Of a stretch of DNA of 64,000 nucleotides, positions 36,299 through 44,656 are shown one piece after another (within the stretch, counting starts at the first letter, position 1; every line of letters begins with the position of its first letter). The stretch comes from Ruegeria spongiae (GTDB lineage Bacteria > Pseudomonadota > Alphaproteobacteria > Rhodobacterales > Rhodobacteraceae). The stretch is from NCBI RefSeq assembly GCF_023502395.1, contig NZ_JAMFMB010000011.1, positions 1 to 64,000 of the forward strand, given 5' to 3'. A program made the position numbers and the translations under genes. Under the pieces are notes generated by a model. It saw only the letters and a list, made by a program, of their open reading frames with translations. It made no database searches and was not told where the DNA came from.

Positions 36299-37792
36299 TC
36301 AGCGTTCGCCGAGTTCTGCCGCAATATCCTTGGTCTGTTCATACAGTCTGCGAAATAAACCATATGCCTTCTCATAGGTGGCAATGGACCGTGCCTTGAT
36401 CACTTTCACCGGGGGATTCCAGACAGTAATGTCGCGGCGCTTGACCAACCCCACCGCAAGTGCGGCCAGAAAGGCGTCGCCATAGCTCGCGCCGGTGGAT
36501 TTTTTACAGACCACCTGGTCGATGCCGGTAATGTCCGAGGTCGCCTGCAGCCAGAGCGCGTTTTTTGTCCCCCCGCCCACGGCCAACAGACGTTTGGGCG
36601 ATTGGCCAAGTTCGGCAAACGTATCGGTGACATGCCGTGTGCCATGGGCGATGCCCTCGATCAGCGCACGGTAGATATCGCCACGGCTGTGGGTCAGGTT
36701 CAGCCCGAACACCGCGCCCTTGGCGTGCACGTCATGGATCGGAGTCCGCTCGCCCGAGAAATAGGGCAAGACCAGCAATCCTTTCGCTCCGGGGGGTGAG
36801 CTTGCAGCTTCCTGCGCCAGAACCAAAAACGCCTCGTCTGCTGGAAGGTCGCGGGCAATCTGGTCCCGGAACCAATGCGTCAGCGTGCCCGATGTGGCCA
36901 GCCCCGCCATCGAGGCATGTTCACCCTCAAAGAGCCAGGGCGCATACCAGATACGCGGGTCCGAGACCTGCGCGGCGGCGCGCAGAATGATGAAGATGGT
37001 GGAGCCATACATCATCATCATGTCACCCGGTTGATCGACGCCGACAGAAAAGGCTTCTGCGGCGGCGTCGATCGTGCCCGTCGTCACAGGTGTGCCTTCT
37101 GCCAGCCCCGTCTGTTCGGCTGCGGATTTGGTGATGTGGCCCGCAATCTCGTTCGACCAGGTCAGACGCGGCAATTTCTCCAGCGCAATAATATCATCGG
37201 CAAGATCGTCGACCCAGTCCTGTTTCACCACATCATAAAGCGGCGAAAAGTTCGCGGCTGTATAGTGATCGATCACCACCTCGCCGGTCAGGCGCTGCAC
37301 CAGAAAGCTGGTCGAGGTCAGAATATGGGCGGTCCTGGCGAAAATCTCGGGGCGCTGCCGTCTGAGCCAGAGGATCTTGGGGCCGACCGATTGCGAGGTC
37401 AGCGCATTGCCGCAGCGGGCAATGATCGTGCCTTCTCCGATCCGTTCGGTCAGCTCGCGCACTTCGGCTTCGGCACGGGTGTCTACGCCGTAGAGCACAC
37501 CGTTCATCAGGGGCGCTCCGGCACCGTCGACCGGCAACATGCAGGGACCGATTGCGCTGCAGGCCACCGCCTTGATCTCGCGCGCATCGATACCGCTTTC
37601 GCGCAGGAGCGTCTGGCTGACATGGGTAAAATCACCCCACCAGTCTTCCTCGGGCCGGTGTTCCGCCCAGCCCGGCTCAGGCACCAGCATCTTGTGCGCG
37701 CGGGTGGCATGGGCGTGGATGACGCCGTCGGTATCGACAAGAACGCCCTTGGTTTCATAGGTTCCTATGTCGATGCCAAGCGTATAGGCCAT
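36299..37792 (-). CDS. FGGY-family carbohydrate kinase (xylulokinase/fuculokinase-like)
   Basis: A 497-residue two-domain sugar kinase. The phosphate-1 loop is GIDIGTYETKGVLVD (residues 5-19), and the C-terminal nucleotide site is LAVGGGTKNALWLQATSDITG. It phosphorylates a ketose, polyol or similar sugar. Third gene of a unit with the BtpA-like and M42-like genes; its ATG shares one base with the M42 stop. Together with the PfkB kinase at 29875 the locus encodes two unrelated kinases, so either two sugars or two phosphorylations are handled. Confidence 0.9.
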   Translation of the reverse strand: MAYTLGIDIGTYETKGVLVDTDGVIHAHATRAHKMLVPEPGWAEHRPEEDWWGDFTHVSQTLLRESGIDAREIKAVACSAIGPCMLPVDGAGAPLMNGVLYGVDTRAEAEVRELTERIGEGTIIARCGNALTSQSVGPKILWLRRQRPEIFARTAHILTSTSFLVQRLTGEVVIDHYTAANFSPLYDVVKQDWVDDLADDIIALEKLPRLTWSNEIAGHITKSAAEQTGLAEGTPVTTGTIDAAAEAFSVGVDQPGDMMMMYGSTIFIILRAAAQVSDPRIWYAPWLFEGEHASMAGLATSGTLTHWFRDQIARDLPADEAFLVLAQEAASSPPGAKGLLVLPYFSGERTPIHDVHAKGAVFGLNLTHSRGDIYRALIEGIAHGTRHVTDTFAELGQSPKRLLAVGGGTKNALWLQATSDITGIDQVVCKKSTGASYGDAFLAALAVGLVKRRDITVWNPPVKVIKARSIATYEKAYGLFRRLYEQTKDIAAELGER

Positions 37793-38886
37793 CAGGTATA
37801 CTCGTCCCGATCCAGCGAGAAATCAGGCCCGATGCTGGCCAGACCAGCCTCCAGCAGATCGGTCAGGGCCACCAGATCACCCAGATCACAAACCTCTCTG
37901 GCGGAATGCGAATAGCGCATGGGAAAGCCCATATCGATCGCGGCAACGCCAGCGCCCACCAGTTGCACATAGGACAGGTCGGTCAAGATGCCGGTCTGGG
38001 CGCTGCGTTGCAGTGGGATGTCATTGGCGCGAGCCACCCGTTCGAACAGATCGGTCAGCGCGGGATGCGGGATGACACCGTTCAACGTGCCCCGTCCATG
38101 AAAGGAATAGAGGCTCATCCCCGGACCCTGACCAAGCGCCATCTCCCCCCGTGCGCCCATGTCGGGCGTGTCGGATGCAAGCATCAGATCAATCTGGATG
38201 GCAATGTCGGGTTGCACCTGCTGCGCCAGCGGCTGCGCGCCGCGCAGATTGAATTCCTCCTGTACCGTGAAGGCCAGATGCACGGGCGGCCCGCCTTTCC
38301 GCGCCGCCAAACGCCGGGCGACTTCAAGCAGAACGACGCAGCCCGCACGGTCGTCGACACTTGTCCCCGCGATCCGGTCATTGCCCAGCGCCATTGCGTG
38401 CGGCGCGTAGACCACAGGGGTTCCGATATTGATGCCTGCGGCGACCACTTCGGTGGCCGAATTGAACCCCGCATCAACATAAAGCTCGGCGTAAGGCAGA
38501 ACCTTGTATTTCTCGTCCTGTGTTGTCGCGTGATGGCTTTTGTTGGCGATGACGCCGACAATATCGCGGCCTTCTGCGACACACAGCAAGACCTCTTGCG
38601 CCGCCAGCGCGCGTTCCGGAACACCGCCCAACCGCTCAAGCCGGATCATCCCGTCCGCCTCGATCCGGCGCACGACAAAGCCCAATTGATCCATATGTGT
38701 AAACAGCATCACGCCGGGCCCCTTACCCGGAAATTCCGCAACCAGATTCCCAAGCCGATCCGACCTGCTTTCAATCCCGATCTCATCCAATCGCTGGCGT
38801 ATCGCGCGGCGCACGCGGTCTTCGTGTCCCGACAGGCCCGGTATCATCATCAGATCCAGAAGATCGCGTTTGATCCGGTCTTTCAT
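37792..38886 (-). CDS. M42-family metallopeptidase-like protein (SgcX/FrvX-like)
   Basis: A 364-residue M42 aminopeptidase fold. Metal ligands are recognisable: His in FTHMDQLG (Asp also conserved; the usual Glu after it is Gln), Asp in VDDRAG, the Glu pair in VQEEFNLRGA, Asp in LASDTPD, and His in RYSHSAREV. M42 proteins are usually peptidases, but SgcX and FrvX occur in E. coli sugar operons with unclear roles. Here it is coupled to a BtpA/SgcQ gene (ATGA overlap), as in the sgc operon, which suggests a carbohydrate-related task. Confidence 0.88.
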   Translation of the reverse strand: MKDRIKRDLLDLMMIPGLSGHEDRVRRAIRQRLDEIGIESRSDRLGNLVAEFPGKGPGVMLFTHMDQLGFVVRRIEADGMIRLERLGGVPERALAAQEVLLCVAEGRDIVGVIANKSHHATTQDEKYKVLPYAELYVDAGFNSATEVVAAGINIGTPVVYAPHAMALGNDRIAGTSVDDRAGCVVLLEVARRLAARKGGPPVHLAFTVQEEFNLRGAQPLAQQVQPDIAIQIDLMLASDTPDMGARGEMALGQGPGMSLYSFHGRGTLNGVIPHPALTDLFERVARANDIPLQRSAQTGILTDLSYVQLVGAGVAAIDMGFPMRYSHSAREVCDLGDLVALTDLLEAGLASIGPDFSLDRDEYT

Positions 38887-39683
38887 GCGCGGGCCTTGCG
38901 CACACGGGCCATGAAATCACGTGCGCGATCGGGGTCGATCGGATTCCAGGTATCGCCATCCACTTTCAGGGACGACCCCACAATACAGCCATCCGCAATG
39001 GCAAGCACATTTGCGACCGTCTCGTGTTTGACCCCGGTATTGGCCATCACGGCGATATCCGGCAACACCGCCTTGACCGCCTCAAGATCAGACATGGACG
39101 CGGCCTCACCAGTGATCTGGCCGGACACCAGAACGGCGTCCGGGATCGACGAGAACACAGCGCTGCGCGCCCGGTCCGGCAAGGGCCGCTGATCAAGGGA
39201 ATGAGCGAATTCAGCCGAGACATTATACAGCATCGCCATGTCGGATCGGTTCAGCCTGTCACGATAGCGCATCGCCTTACCGGCATCCGGCGTCCATGGC
39301 CCCATATCCGAGGCATAGGTTCCGGTGAAAATCTCGCGCACGAACGCAGCCCCGGTAGCCGCGCCCAGCGCCACGCTCGACATCGGGTCCCACAGAACAT
39401 TCACGCCGAACGGGACTTTGATCTCGGGCTTGAGCTGACCGATGATCGCAGCCATCGTCGCGGTCGAGGCCATGTCCACCTGGAACTCGTAGGGCCGGTC
39501 ATTTTCATTGCCGAACATCACCGCGTCGAACCCCGCATCCTGCAGCGCGACGAGATCGGCGCGGGCCGCCGCAAGCAGATCAAGGGATGGATCAAACAGC
39601 GGCGTTCCGGGCAAGGCACCGATGTGAACCATGCCAATCACCGGTTTGGTGTTGCCAAATACGCGATCAAAATTCTGTGTCAT
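38883..39683 (-). CDS. BtpA/SgcQ-family TIM-barrel protein
   Basis: A 266-residue BtpA-family protein. The N-terminus KPVIGMVHIGALPGTP is the family signature. The remainder fits a phosphate-binding TIM barrel, with ANTGVKHETV and DGCIVGSSLKVDG at the C-terminal side. BtpA is linked to photosystem I in cyanobacteria, whereas SgcQ lies in a sugar operon; the enzymatic activity is not established here. First gene of the BtpA-M42-FGGY unit. The start at 39683 was chosen by family alignment; the open frame extends much further upstream, over the divergent gene. Confidence 0.85.
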   Translation of the reverse strand: MTQNFDRVFGNTKPVIGMVHIGALPGTPLFDPSLDLLAAARADLVALQDAGFDAVMFGNENDRPYEFQVDMASTATMAAIIGQLKPEIKVPFGVNVLWDPMSSVALGAATGAAFVREIFTGTYASDMGPWTPDAGKAMRYRDRLNRSDMAMLYNVSAEFAHSLDQRPLPDRARSAVFSSIPDAVLVSGQITGEAASMSDLEAVKAVLPDIAVMANTGVKHETVANVLAIADGCIVGSSLKVDGDTWNPIDPDRARDFMARVRKARA

Positions 39684-39720
39684 GCCACTCTCCCCCCGCA
39701 AGACTAGGACCATGGGTCTG

Positions 39721-39730
39721 TTTACGTAAA
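39721..39730. promoter_or_regulatory. Palindrome TTTACGTAAA in the second divergent promoter region
   Basis: A perfect 10-base palindrome in the 90-base gap between the leftward BtpA unit and the rightward dehydrogenase/lactonase unit. It is well placed to be the operator of both. No regulator gene lies in the locus, so the cognate protein is encoded elsewhere. Confidence 0.35.
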
Positions 39731-39773
39731 GAGAAATTGGGTTAGGTTTGCGACAATGGAGAGGGAGAGCTCG

Positions 39774-40802
39774 ATGGCTTTGAAGACACGGCACTGGGAT
39801 CGGCTGGGCAATGGCGGTCTGACGTTCACGGAACTGGGCTTTGGCACCGCGCCACTGGGAAATCTCTACAAGGCGATCTCGGAGGAGGAGGCGCGCGCCA
39901 CCCTGGATGCCGCCTGGGACGGCGGCGTGCGCTACTATGATACCGCTCCGCTTTATGGTCTGGGACTTGCGGAAACCCGGCTGAACCCGTTTCTGCGGGG
40001 CAAGCCACGGTCTGACTATGTACTCTCGTCCAAGGTGGGTCGGCTGGTCCAGCATTGCACGCCCGAACATCGCGCGGGCGTGGGCAAATGGTTCGATGTC
40101 CCACTGCGACGCGAGCAATTCGACTATAGCTATGACGGTGTCATGCGCTCGTTCGAACATTCGTTCTCGCGGCTTGGAGTCGATCAGATCGACATCCTTT
40201 ATGTGCATGATCTGTGTATCTTTTCACATGGCTCCAAGGAGGCGTCCGATACCCGCATCGAGGAGTTCTTTGGCGCGCGGGGGTATGACGCCATGATCTC
40301 GCTCAGGGATCAGGGGCTGATCAGGGCAATCGGTGGCGGCGTCAATGAATGGGAGGTTTGCCAGACGCTGGCAGAGCGTGGCGATTTCGACCTGTTCCTG
40401 CTGGCTGGCCGTTATACCCTGCTGGAACAGGCCGCGCTGGACAGTTTCCTGCCGCTTTGCGAGGCGCGTGGCATCGGGATCGTGACGGGCGGGCCATATA
40501 ACTCTGGCATATTGGCAACCGGCGCCAAGCCGGGCGCCTATTATAATTACGAGGTGGCCCCAAAAGAGGTACTGGACCGCGTTTGCGCGATCGAAGACGT
40601 GTGCCGGGATCATGGCGTTCGACTGGTTGACGCGGCCTTTCAGTTCCCGCTGCTTCACCCGGCCCATGTGGCCGTCATCCCCGGCGGACAGCATGCCCGC
40701 GAAACGGCAGACAATCTGCAAGCCGCTCAGGCCGAGATACCGGCCTCTCTTTGGGTCGATCTGAAGGCCAGGGGCCTGATGCGCGAGGATGCCCCGACGT
40801 GA
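39774..40802 (+). CDS. Aldo/keto reductase-type aldose 1-dehydrogenase (L-fucose dehydrogenase-like)
   Basis: A 342-residue aldo/keto reductase close in pattern to D-threo-aldose/L-fucose dehydrogenases (and pyridoxal dehydrogenase). It has TELGFGTAPLGNLY at the N-terminus, Asp/Tyr in YYDTAPLYGLG, Lys in LSSKVGRL and His in YVHDL. It would oxidise an aldose to its lactone with NAD(P). The lactonase gene overlaps its stop by 4 bases, which supports this reading. GGAGAGGGAGAG before 39774 favours that ATG over 39756. Confidence 0.87.
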   Translation: MALKTRHWDRLGNGGLTFTELGFGTAPLGNLYKAISEEEARATLDAAWDGGVRYYDTAPLYGLGLAETRLNPFLRGKPRSDYVLSSKVGRLVQHCTPEHRAGVGKWFDVPLRREQFDYSYDGVMRSFEHSFSRLGVDQIDILYVHDLCIFSHGSKEASDTRIEEFFGARGYDAMISLRDQGLIRAIGGGVNEWEVCQTLAERGDFDLFLLAGRYTLLEQAALDSFLPLCEARGIGIVTGGPYNSGILATGAKPGAYYNYEVAPKEVLDRVCAIEDVCRDHGVRLVDAAFQFPLLHPAHVAVIPGGQHARETADNLQAAQAEIPASLWVDLKARGLMREDAPT

Positions 40803-41641
40803 AGATCGATGCCCATCAGCATTTCTGGCAGCCCCTGCGCGGGGATTATCACTGGATGCCAAAGGACGAACCGATACTGAATCGTCCCTACGCCCCTGCT
40901 GATCTGGAACCGCATCTCAGGGCGCATGCTATCCAAGCTTCGGTGCTGGTACAAGCAGCCGCCACGCTGGAAGAGACGGAATACATGCTCGGCCTGGCTG
41001 ATGCGACTCCGTTCATAAAGGGCGTTGTCGGGTGGGTGGATTTCGAGAATCCTGATCACCACGCGCATCTGGTTCGGTTGGCCAACCATCCGAAGTTTGC
41101 GGGCGTGCGGCCGATGATCCAGGACATTGGTGATGTGAACTGGATGTTGCGCGATGACATTCAGTGGGCGTTTCGGGCCGTGATGGATCTGGATCTGACA
41201 TTTGATGCCTTGGGCTTTCCCAGACATATACCCAATTTCCTGACGCTCATGACCCGGTATCCCGGATTGCGCGTTGTCTATGATCATTGCATGAAACCGC
41301 AAATTCGCGATCAGCGCGCAGGACAAGACGCTTTTGCGGACTGGGCCGATGGGATGTCGCGCCTTGCCGATCAAACAACCGGGTGCTGCAAACTCTCAGG
41401 TCTGGTGACCGAGGCGGGAGCGGATTGGACGATCGAGGACCTGCATCCCTTTGCGATGCACGTGCTTGATGCCTTTGGCGCTGATCGCGTCATGTTCGGC
41501 AGCGATTGGCCGGTGTGCAGACTGACATCAGATTATGACACCTGGTATGAAACGGCGCAGGCATTGACCAGTCATCTTAACGACGCGGAGCGGGCAGATA
41601 TCTTTGGCGGGACAGCGGCGCGGTTTTATCGCCTGACCTGA
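40799..41641 (+). CDS. Amidohydrolase-family sugar lactonase (L-fuconolactonase-like)
   Basis: A 280-residue amidohydrolase-2 protein starting with GTG at 40799 (GTGA overlap with the previous stop). The metal motif is HQHFW near the N-terminus (DAHQHFWQP), with DHCMKP near residue 163 and the catalytic Asp in MFGSDWPV near 238. Members next to L-fucose or L-rhamnose dehydrogenases hydrolyse the aldonolactone to the aldonate. The later steps of that route (dehydratase, second dehydrogenase) are not in this window. Confidence 0.87.
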   Translation: MKIDAHQHFWQPLRGDYHWMPKDEPILNRPYAPADLEPHLRAHAIQASVLVQAAATLEETEYMLGLADATPFIKGVVGWVDFENPDHHAHLVRLANHPKFAGVRPMIQDIGDVNWMLRDDIQWAFRAVMDLDLTFDALGFPRHIPNFLTLMTRYPGLRVVYDHCMKPQIRDQRAGQDAFADWADGMSRLADQTTGCCKLSGLVTEAGADWTIEDLHPFAMHVLDAFGADRVMFGSDWPVCRLTSDYDTWYETAQALTSHLNDAERADIFGGTAARFYRLT

Positions 41642-41701
41642 TACGCCAGGATGGCTGCGACAGCCCAAGGATTGATGGCGCTTCGTCTGACGAAAAGCGT
41701 G

Positions 41702-41791
41702 TGGCGGGGAGACAGGGATTCGAACCCTGGGAACGCTCTCACGTTCAACGGTTTTCAAGACCGCCGCATTCGACCACTCTGCCACCTCCCC
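41702..41791 (-). tRNA. tRNA-Ser (anticodon UGA)
   Basis: A 90-base class II tRNA read on the minus strand, starting GGGGAGGTGGCAGAGTGG and ending with an encoded CCA (41704-41702). The acceptor stem pairs 41785-41791 with 41706-41712. The anticodon loop CTTGAAA holds TGA (plus-strand 41755-41757). The long variable arm of serine tRNAs is present and the T-arm contains GGTTCGAATCC. It decodes UCA-type serine codons. It is divergent from the SPOR lipoprotein gene. Confidence 0.97.
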
Positions 41792-41992
41792 GCTGGGCTG
41801 GTGATCTAGTTCGTCGCGAAAGATCGCGCAAGCAAAAAGCGGGAAAACTTGCCGAGGCCGGTCCTGCGGTCTTTCATTGGGCTAACCCGCAGGCTATGAT
41901 CCGCCGCAACGGGGATTTTGCCCTGAACATAAGAGACCGGACAACCGGCACCGGGCCGCCCAGGCGGCCGGACTCAGGCAAGGAATATGACC

Positions 41993-42844
41993 ATGGTTCG
42001 AGCAATCGTGAAACACAGACCCCTTATTGGTCCGGCTCTGCTGGTGCTGTCGCTGGCCGCTCTGGCCGGGTGCGAAGAGGGCAAAGGCCCCGCCTTCCTG
42101 CAGCCCAAGGACAAGACCGAAACAGGCACGTCGGGCACTGCGGACAACTCCGAGGTCATCGAGCGCGACGTCGAAGCGCCCGAGGTGTTTCAGGCCACCG
42201 AGGCCGGACTCTGGGACGGGCGACCCTCGCTGGGCGGGGTCTGGGTTGCCCATCCGGATGCGACCGACCCGGAACGGGTGATCATCACCAACACCGCAAA
42301 TGACAGGTCTGTTGTCGGCGCGCTATTTAGGCGGGAACGCGATATTCCCGGCCCGCGCCTGCAGGTCTCGTCCGACACTGCCGAAGCGCTGGGTATGCTG
42401 GCCGGCGCACCGGTCGAATTGAACGTGATCGCACTGCGCAAGGAAGTGATCGAGCCCGAGCCGGTGATCGAAGAAGAAGAGATCACCGAGGTCGACACCG
42501 TCGAAATCACCGACGAGATCACCGCAACCGAGCTGGACCCGATCGCCGGTGCTGCCGCCGCGATCGAGGCAGCCCCCGAAACATCCGCAGCGCAGGCTCC
42601 GGCGGCAAATCCGGGGTCGTCATATGTGCAGATCGGCATCTTCAGCGTCGAGGCCAACGCAAATCGTGCGGCCAATCAGATGCGCAGCGCCGGAATGGCT
42701 CCCTCGGTTCTTGAGGAAACCGCCAGCGACAAGACATTCTGGCGGGTCGTCGTCGGCCCCGCAAACACCAAATCGGAACGCACGGCATTGCTGAACAAGG
42801 TCAAGAAGACCGGGTTTTCAGACGCCTATATCGTGAAGAGATAA
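41993..42844 (+). CDS. SPOR-domain lipoprotein
   Basis: A 283-residue envelope protein. A signal sequence ends in a lipobox, LAALAGC (Cys at about residue 25). The middle is acidic (EEEEITEVDTVEITDE region). The C-terminal SPOR domain (about 205-283, SYVQIGIFSVEANANRAANQ) binds denuded glycan strands in septal peptidoglycan. AAGGA 8 bases before 41993 prefers this ATG over 41987. It heads an operon with the D-Ala-D-Ala carboxypeptidase 15 bases on, a sensible cell-wall pairing. Confidence 0.9.
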   Translation: MVRAIVKHRPLIGPALLVLSLAALAGCEEGKGPAFLQPKDKTETGTSGTADNSEVIERDVEAPEVFQATEAGLWDGRPSLGGVWVAHPDATDPERVIITNTANDRSVVGALFRRERDIPGPRLQVSSDTAEALGMLAGAPVELNVIALRKEVIEPEPVIEEEEITEVDTVEITDEITATELDPIAGAAAAIEAAPETSAAQAPAANPGSSYVQIGIFSVEANANRAANQMRSAGMAPSVLEETASDKTFWRVVVGPANTKSERTALLNKVKKTGFSDAYIVKR

Positions 42845-42859
42845 AAGGAGATCAGACCA

Positions 42860-44026
42860 GTGCTGGCCCATCTTCGATCAACCGCCCTCGCCCTGACCCT
42901 TGCGCTTGCCGGTCTTCCCGCAAGCGCGTTCGACACCTCGGCCAAAGCCGCCTATGTCCTGGATCAGGGCACCGGCACGGTGCTGCTGTCCAAGAATGCC
43001 GACGAGCCGCTGCCACCCGCCTCGATGTCCAAGCTGATGACGCTATACGTGGCCTTTGAGGCGCTGCGCGACGGGCGGCTGACACTGGACGAAAAACTGC
43101 CGGTGTCCGAACACGCAATGAGCTATGGCGGCTCGACCATGTTTCTCAACACCCAGGACCGGGTCCGGGTCGAGGACCTTCTGCGCGGGATCATCGTGCT
43201 GTCGGGCAATGACGCCTGCGTGGTGGTCGCCGAGGCGCTCAGCCCAGACGGGACCGAAGCCGGGTTTGCCCGCTACATGAACAAGCGCGCCGAGCAGATC
43301 GGCATGGACAATTCCAATTTCGCCAACTCCAACGGCTGGCCCGCCGCCGGGCACCGGATGTCGGTGCATGATCTGGCGGTGCTGGCCAATCGGCTGATCA
43401 CGGATTTCCCGGAATATTACCCGCTCTTTTCCGAAGAGGTGTTCGAGTTTGACGGTCGCGCGCCCTCGAACAAGAACAACCGCAACCCGCTGCTCAAGCT
43501 GGGGATCGGCGCGGACGGCCTGAAGACGGGGCACACCGCCGAGGCCGGATATGGACTGGTCGGCTCTGCCAAACAGGGCGATCGCCGGGTGATCTTTGTG
43601 ATCACCGGGGTCGACTCAAACGCCAAGCGCGCAGAGGAGGCCGAGGCCATCGTTAACTGGTCGTTTCGCCACTTTGTCGAAAAAACTCTCGCCGAAGGCG
43701 ACGAAGCCATTGCCCAAGCACAAGTCTGGATGGGCGCTAAACGATCGGTAGGGCTGGTGCCCGGTGACGATCTGAGCTTGCTGGTCCCGGTGCTGGGTGA
43801 CAAGAAAATGACCGCCGAAGTGGTCTATGACGGGCCGATCAACGCCCCGATCGAGAAAGGCCAGAAATTGGCGGAACTGATCATCAAGCCCGAGGAACTG
43901 CCCGAGATTCGCCGCCCGCTGGTGGCGGCGCAGGACGTGCCGCTGGGCGGCTTCGTGGTCCGGCTGAAAACGGCAGGCATGATGCTGTTTGACCAGTTTA
44001 TCAACGCGCCCGCGGGGTCTTCGTGA
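42860..44026 (+). CDS. D-alanyl-D-alanine carboxypeptidase (PBP5/6 family)
   Basis: A 388-residue low-molecular-weight penicillin-binding protein. It starts with GTG at 42860, with AAGGAG upstream. A signal peptide (to ASAFD, residue 22) is followed by the catalytic SxxK in PASMSKLM, the SGND motif, and DGLKTGHT. A C-terminal beta-domain (about 270-370) precedes a short amphipathic membrane anchor. It trims the terminal D-Ala from peptidoglycan stems. Its stop overlaps the GTG start of tmk. Confidence 0.94.
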   Translation: MLAHLRSTALALTLALAGLPASAFDTSAKAAYVLDQGTGTVLLSKNADEPLPPASMSKLMTLYVAFEALRDGRLTLDEKLPVSEHAMSYGGSTMFLNTQDRVRVEDLLRGIIVLSGNDACVVVAEALSPDGTEAGFARYMNKRAEQIGMDNSNFANSNGWPAAGHRMSVHDLAVLANRLITDFPEYYPLFSEEVFEFDGRAPSNKNNRNPLLKLGIGADGLKTGHTAEAGYGLVGSAKQGDRRVIFVITGVDSNAKRAEEAEAIVNWSFRHFVEKTLAEGDEAIAQAQVWMGAKRSVGLVPGDDLSLLVPVLGDKKMTAEVVYDGPINAPIEKGQKLAELIIKPEELPEIRRPLVAAQDVPLGGFVVRLKTAGMMLFDQFINAPAGSS

Positions 44027-44646
44027 CGGCGCGGGGCCTGTTCCTGACCTTCGAAGGCATCGACGGTTCCGGAAAATCGACCCAGGCGCGGCTGTTGGCG
44101 GATGTGCTGCGGGCGCAGGGCTGTGAGGTGCTCCTGACCCGTGAACCGGGCGGATCAGCCGGGGCCGAGGAAATCCGGCGTCTGGTGCTGGAAGGCGACC
44201 CGGACCGCTGGTCGGCGGAAACCGAAATTCTGCTGTTTACTGCCGCCCGCCGCGACCATATGGAACGGACGATCCTGCCCGCGCTTGCCGCAGGCCAGAT
44301 CGTGATCTGCGACCGCTTTGCCGACAGCACCCGCATGTATCAGGGCCTGTCGCGCGGCGACCTGCGGGCGCTGGTGGATCAGTTGCATGAGTTGATGATC
44401 GGGCGCGAACCCGATCTGACCCTGCTGATCGACATGGACCCCGAAACCGGTCTGGCGCGCGCCAAGGGCCGACAGGGCAGCGAGGAACGGTTCGAGGATT
44501 TCGGACCGGACCTGCAAAAACGCATGCGGCAGGGATTTCTCGATCTGTCGCAGGAATATGCCGGTCGCTTCCGCGTGATCGACGGCAACCGGGATATGGG
44601 CGAGGTCGCGCAGGATGTGGCGGACATTGTGCTGAAAGCGCTGTAA
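44023..44646 (+). CDS. tmk: Thymidylate kinase
   Basis: A 207-residue dTMP kinase (dTMP + ATP to dTDP). P-loop FEGIDGSGKSTQ (residues 9-20), TREPGGS, and the DRFADSTRMYQG segment with the lid region after it are all present. It begins with GTG, overlapping the upstream stop by 4 bases, and is 10 bases from holB, the usual roseobacter order. Confidence 0.95.
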   Translation: MTARGLFLTFEGIDGSGKSTQARLLADVLRAQGCEVLLTREPGGSAGAEEIRRLVLEGDPDRWSAETEILLFTAARRDHMERTILPALAAGQIVICDRFADSTRMYQGLSRGDLRALVDQLHELMIGREPDLTLLIDMDPETGLARAKGRQGSEERFEDFGPDLQKRMRQGFLDLSQEYAGRFRVIDGNRDMGEVAQDVADIVLKAL

Positions 44647-44656
44647 AGATCATCCC

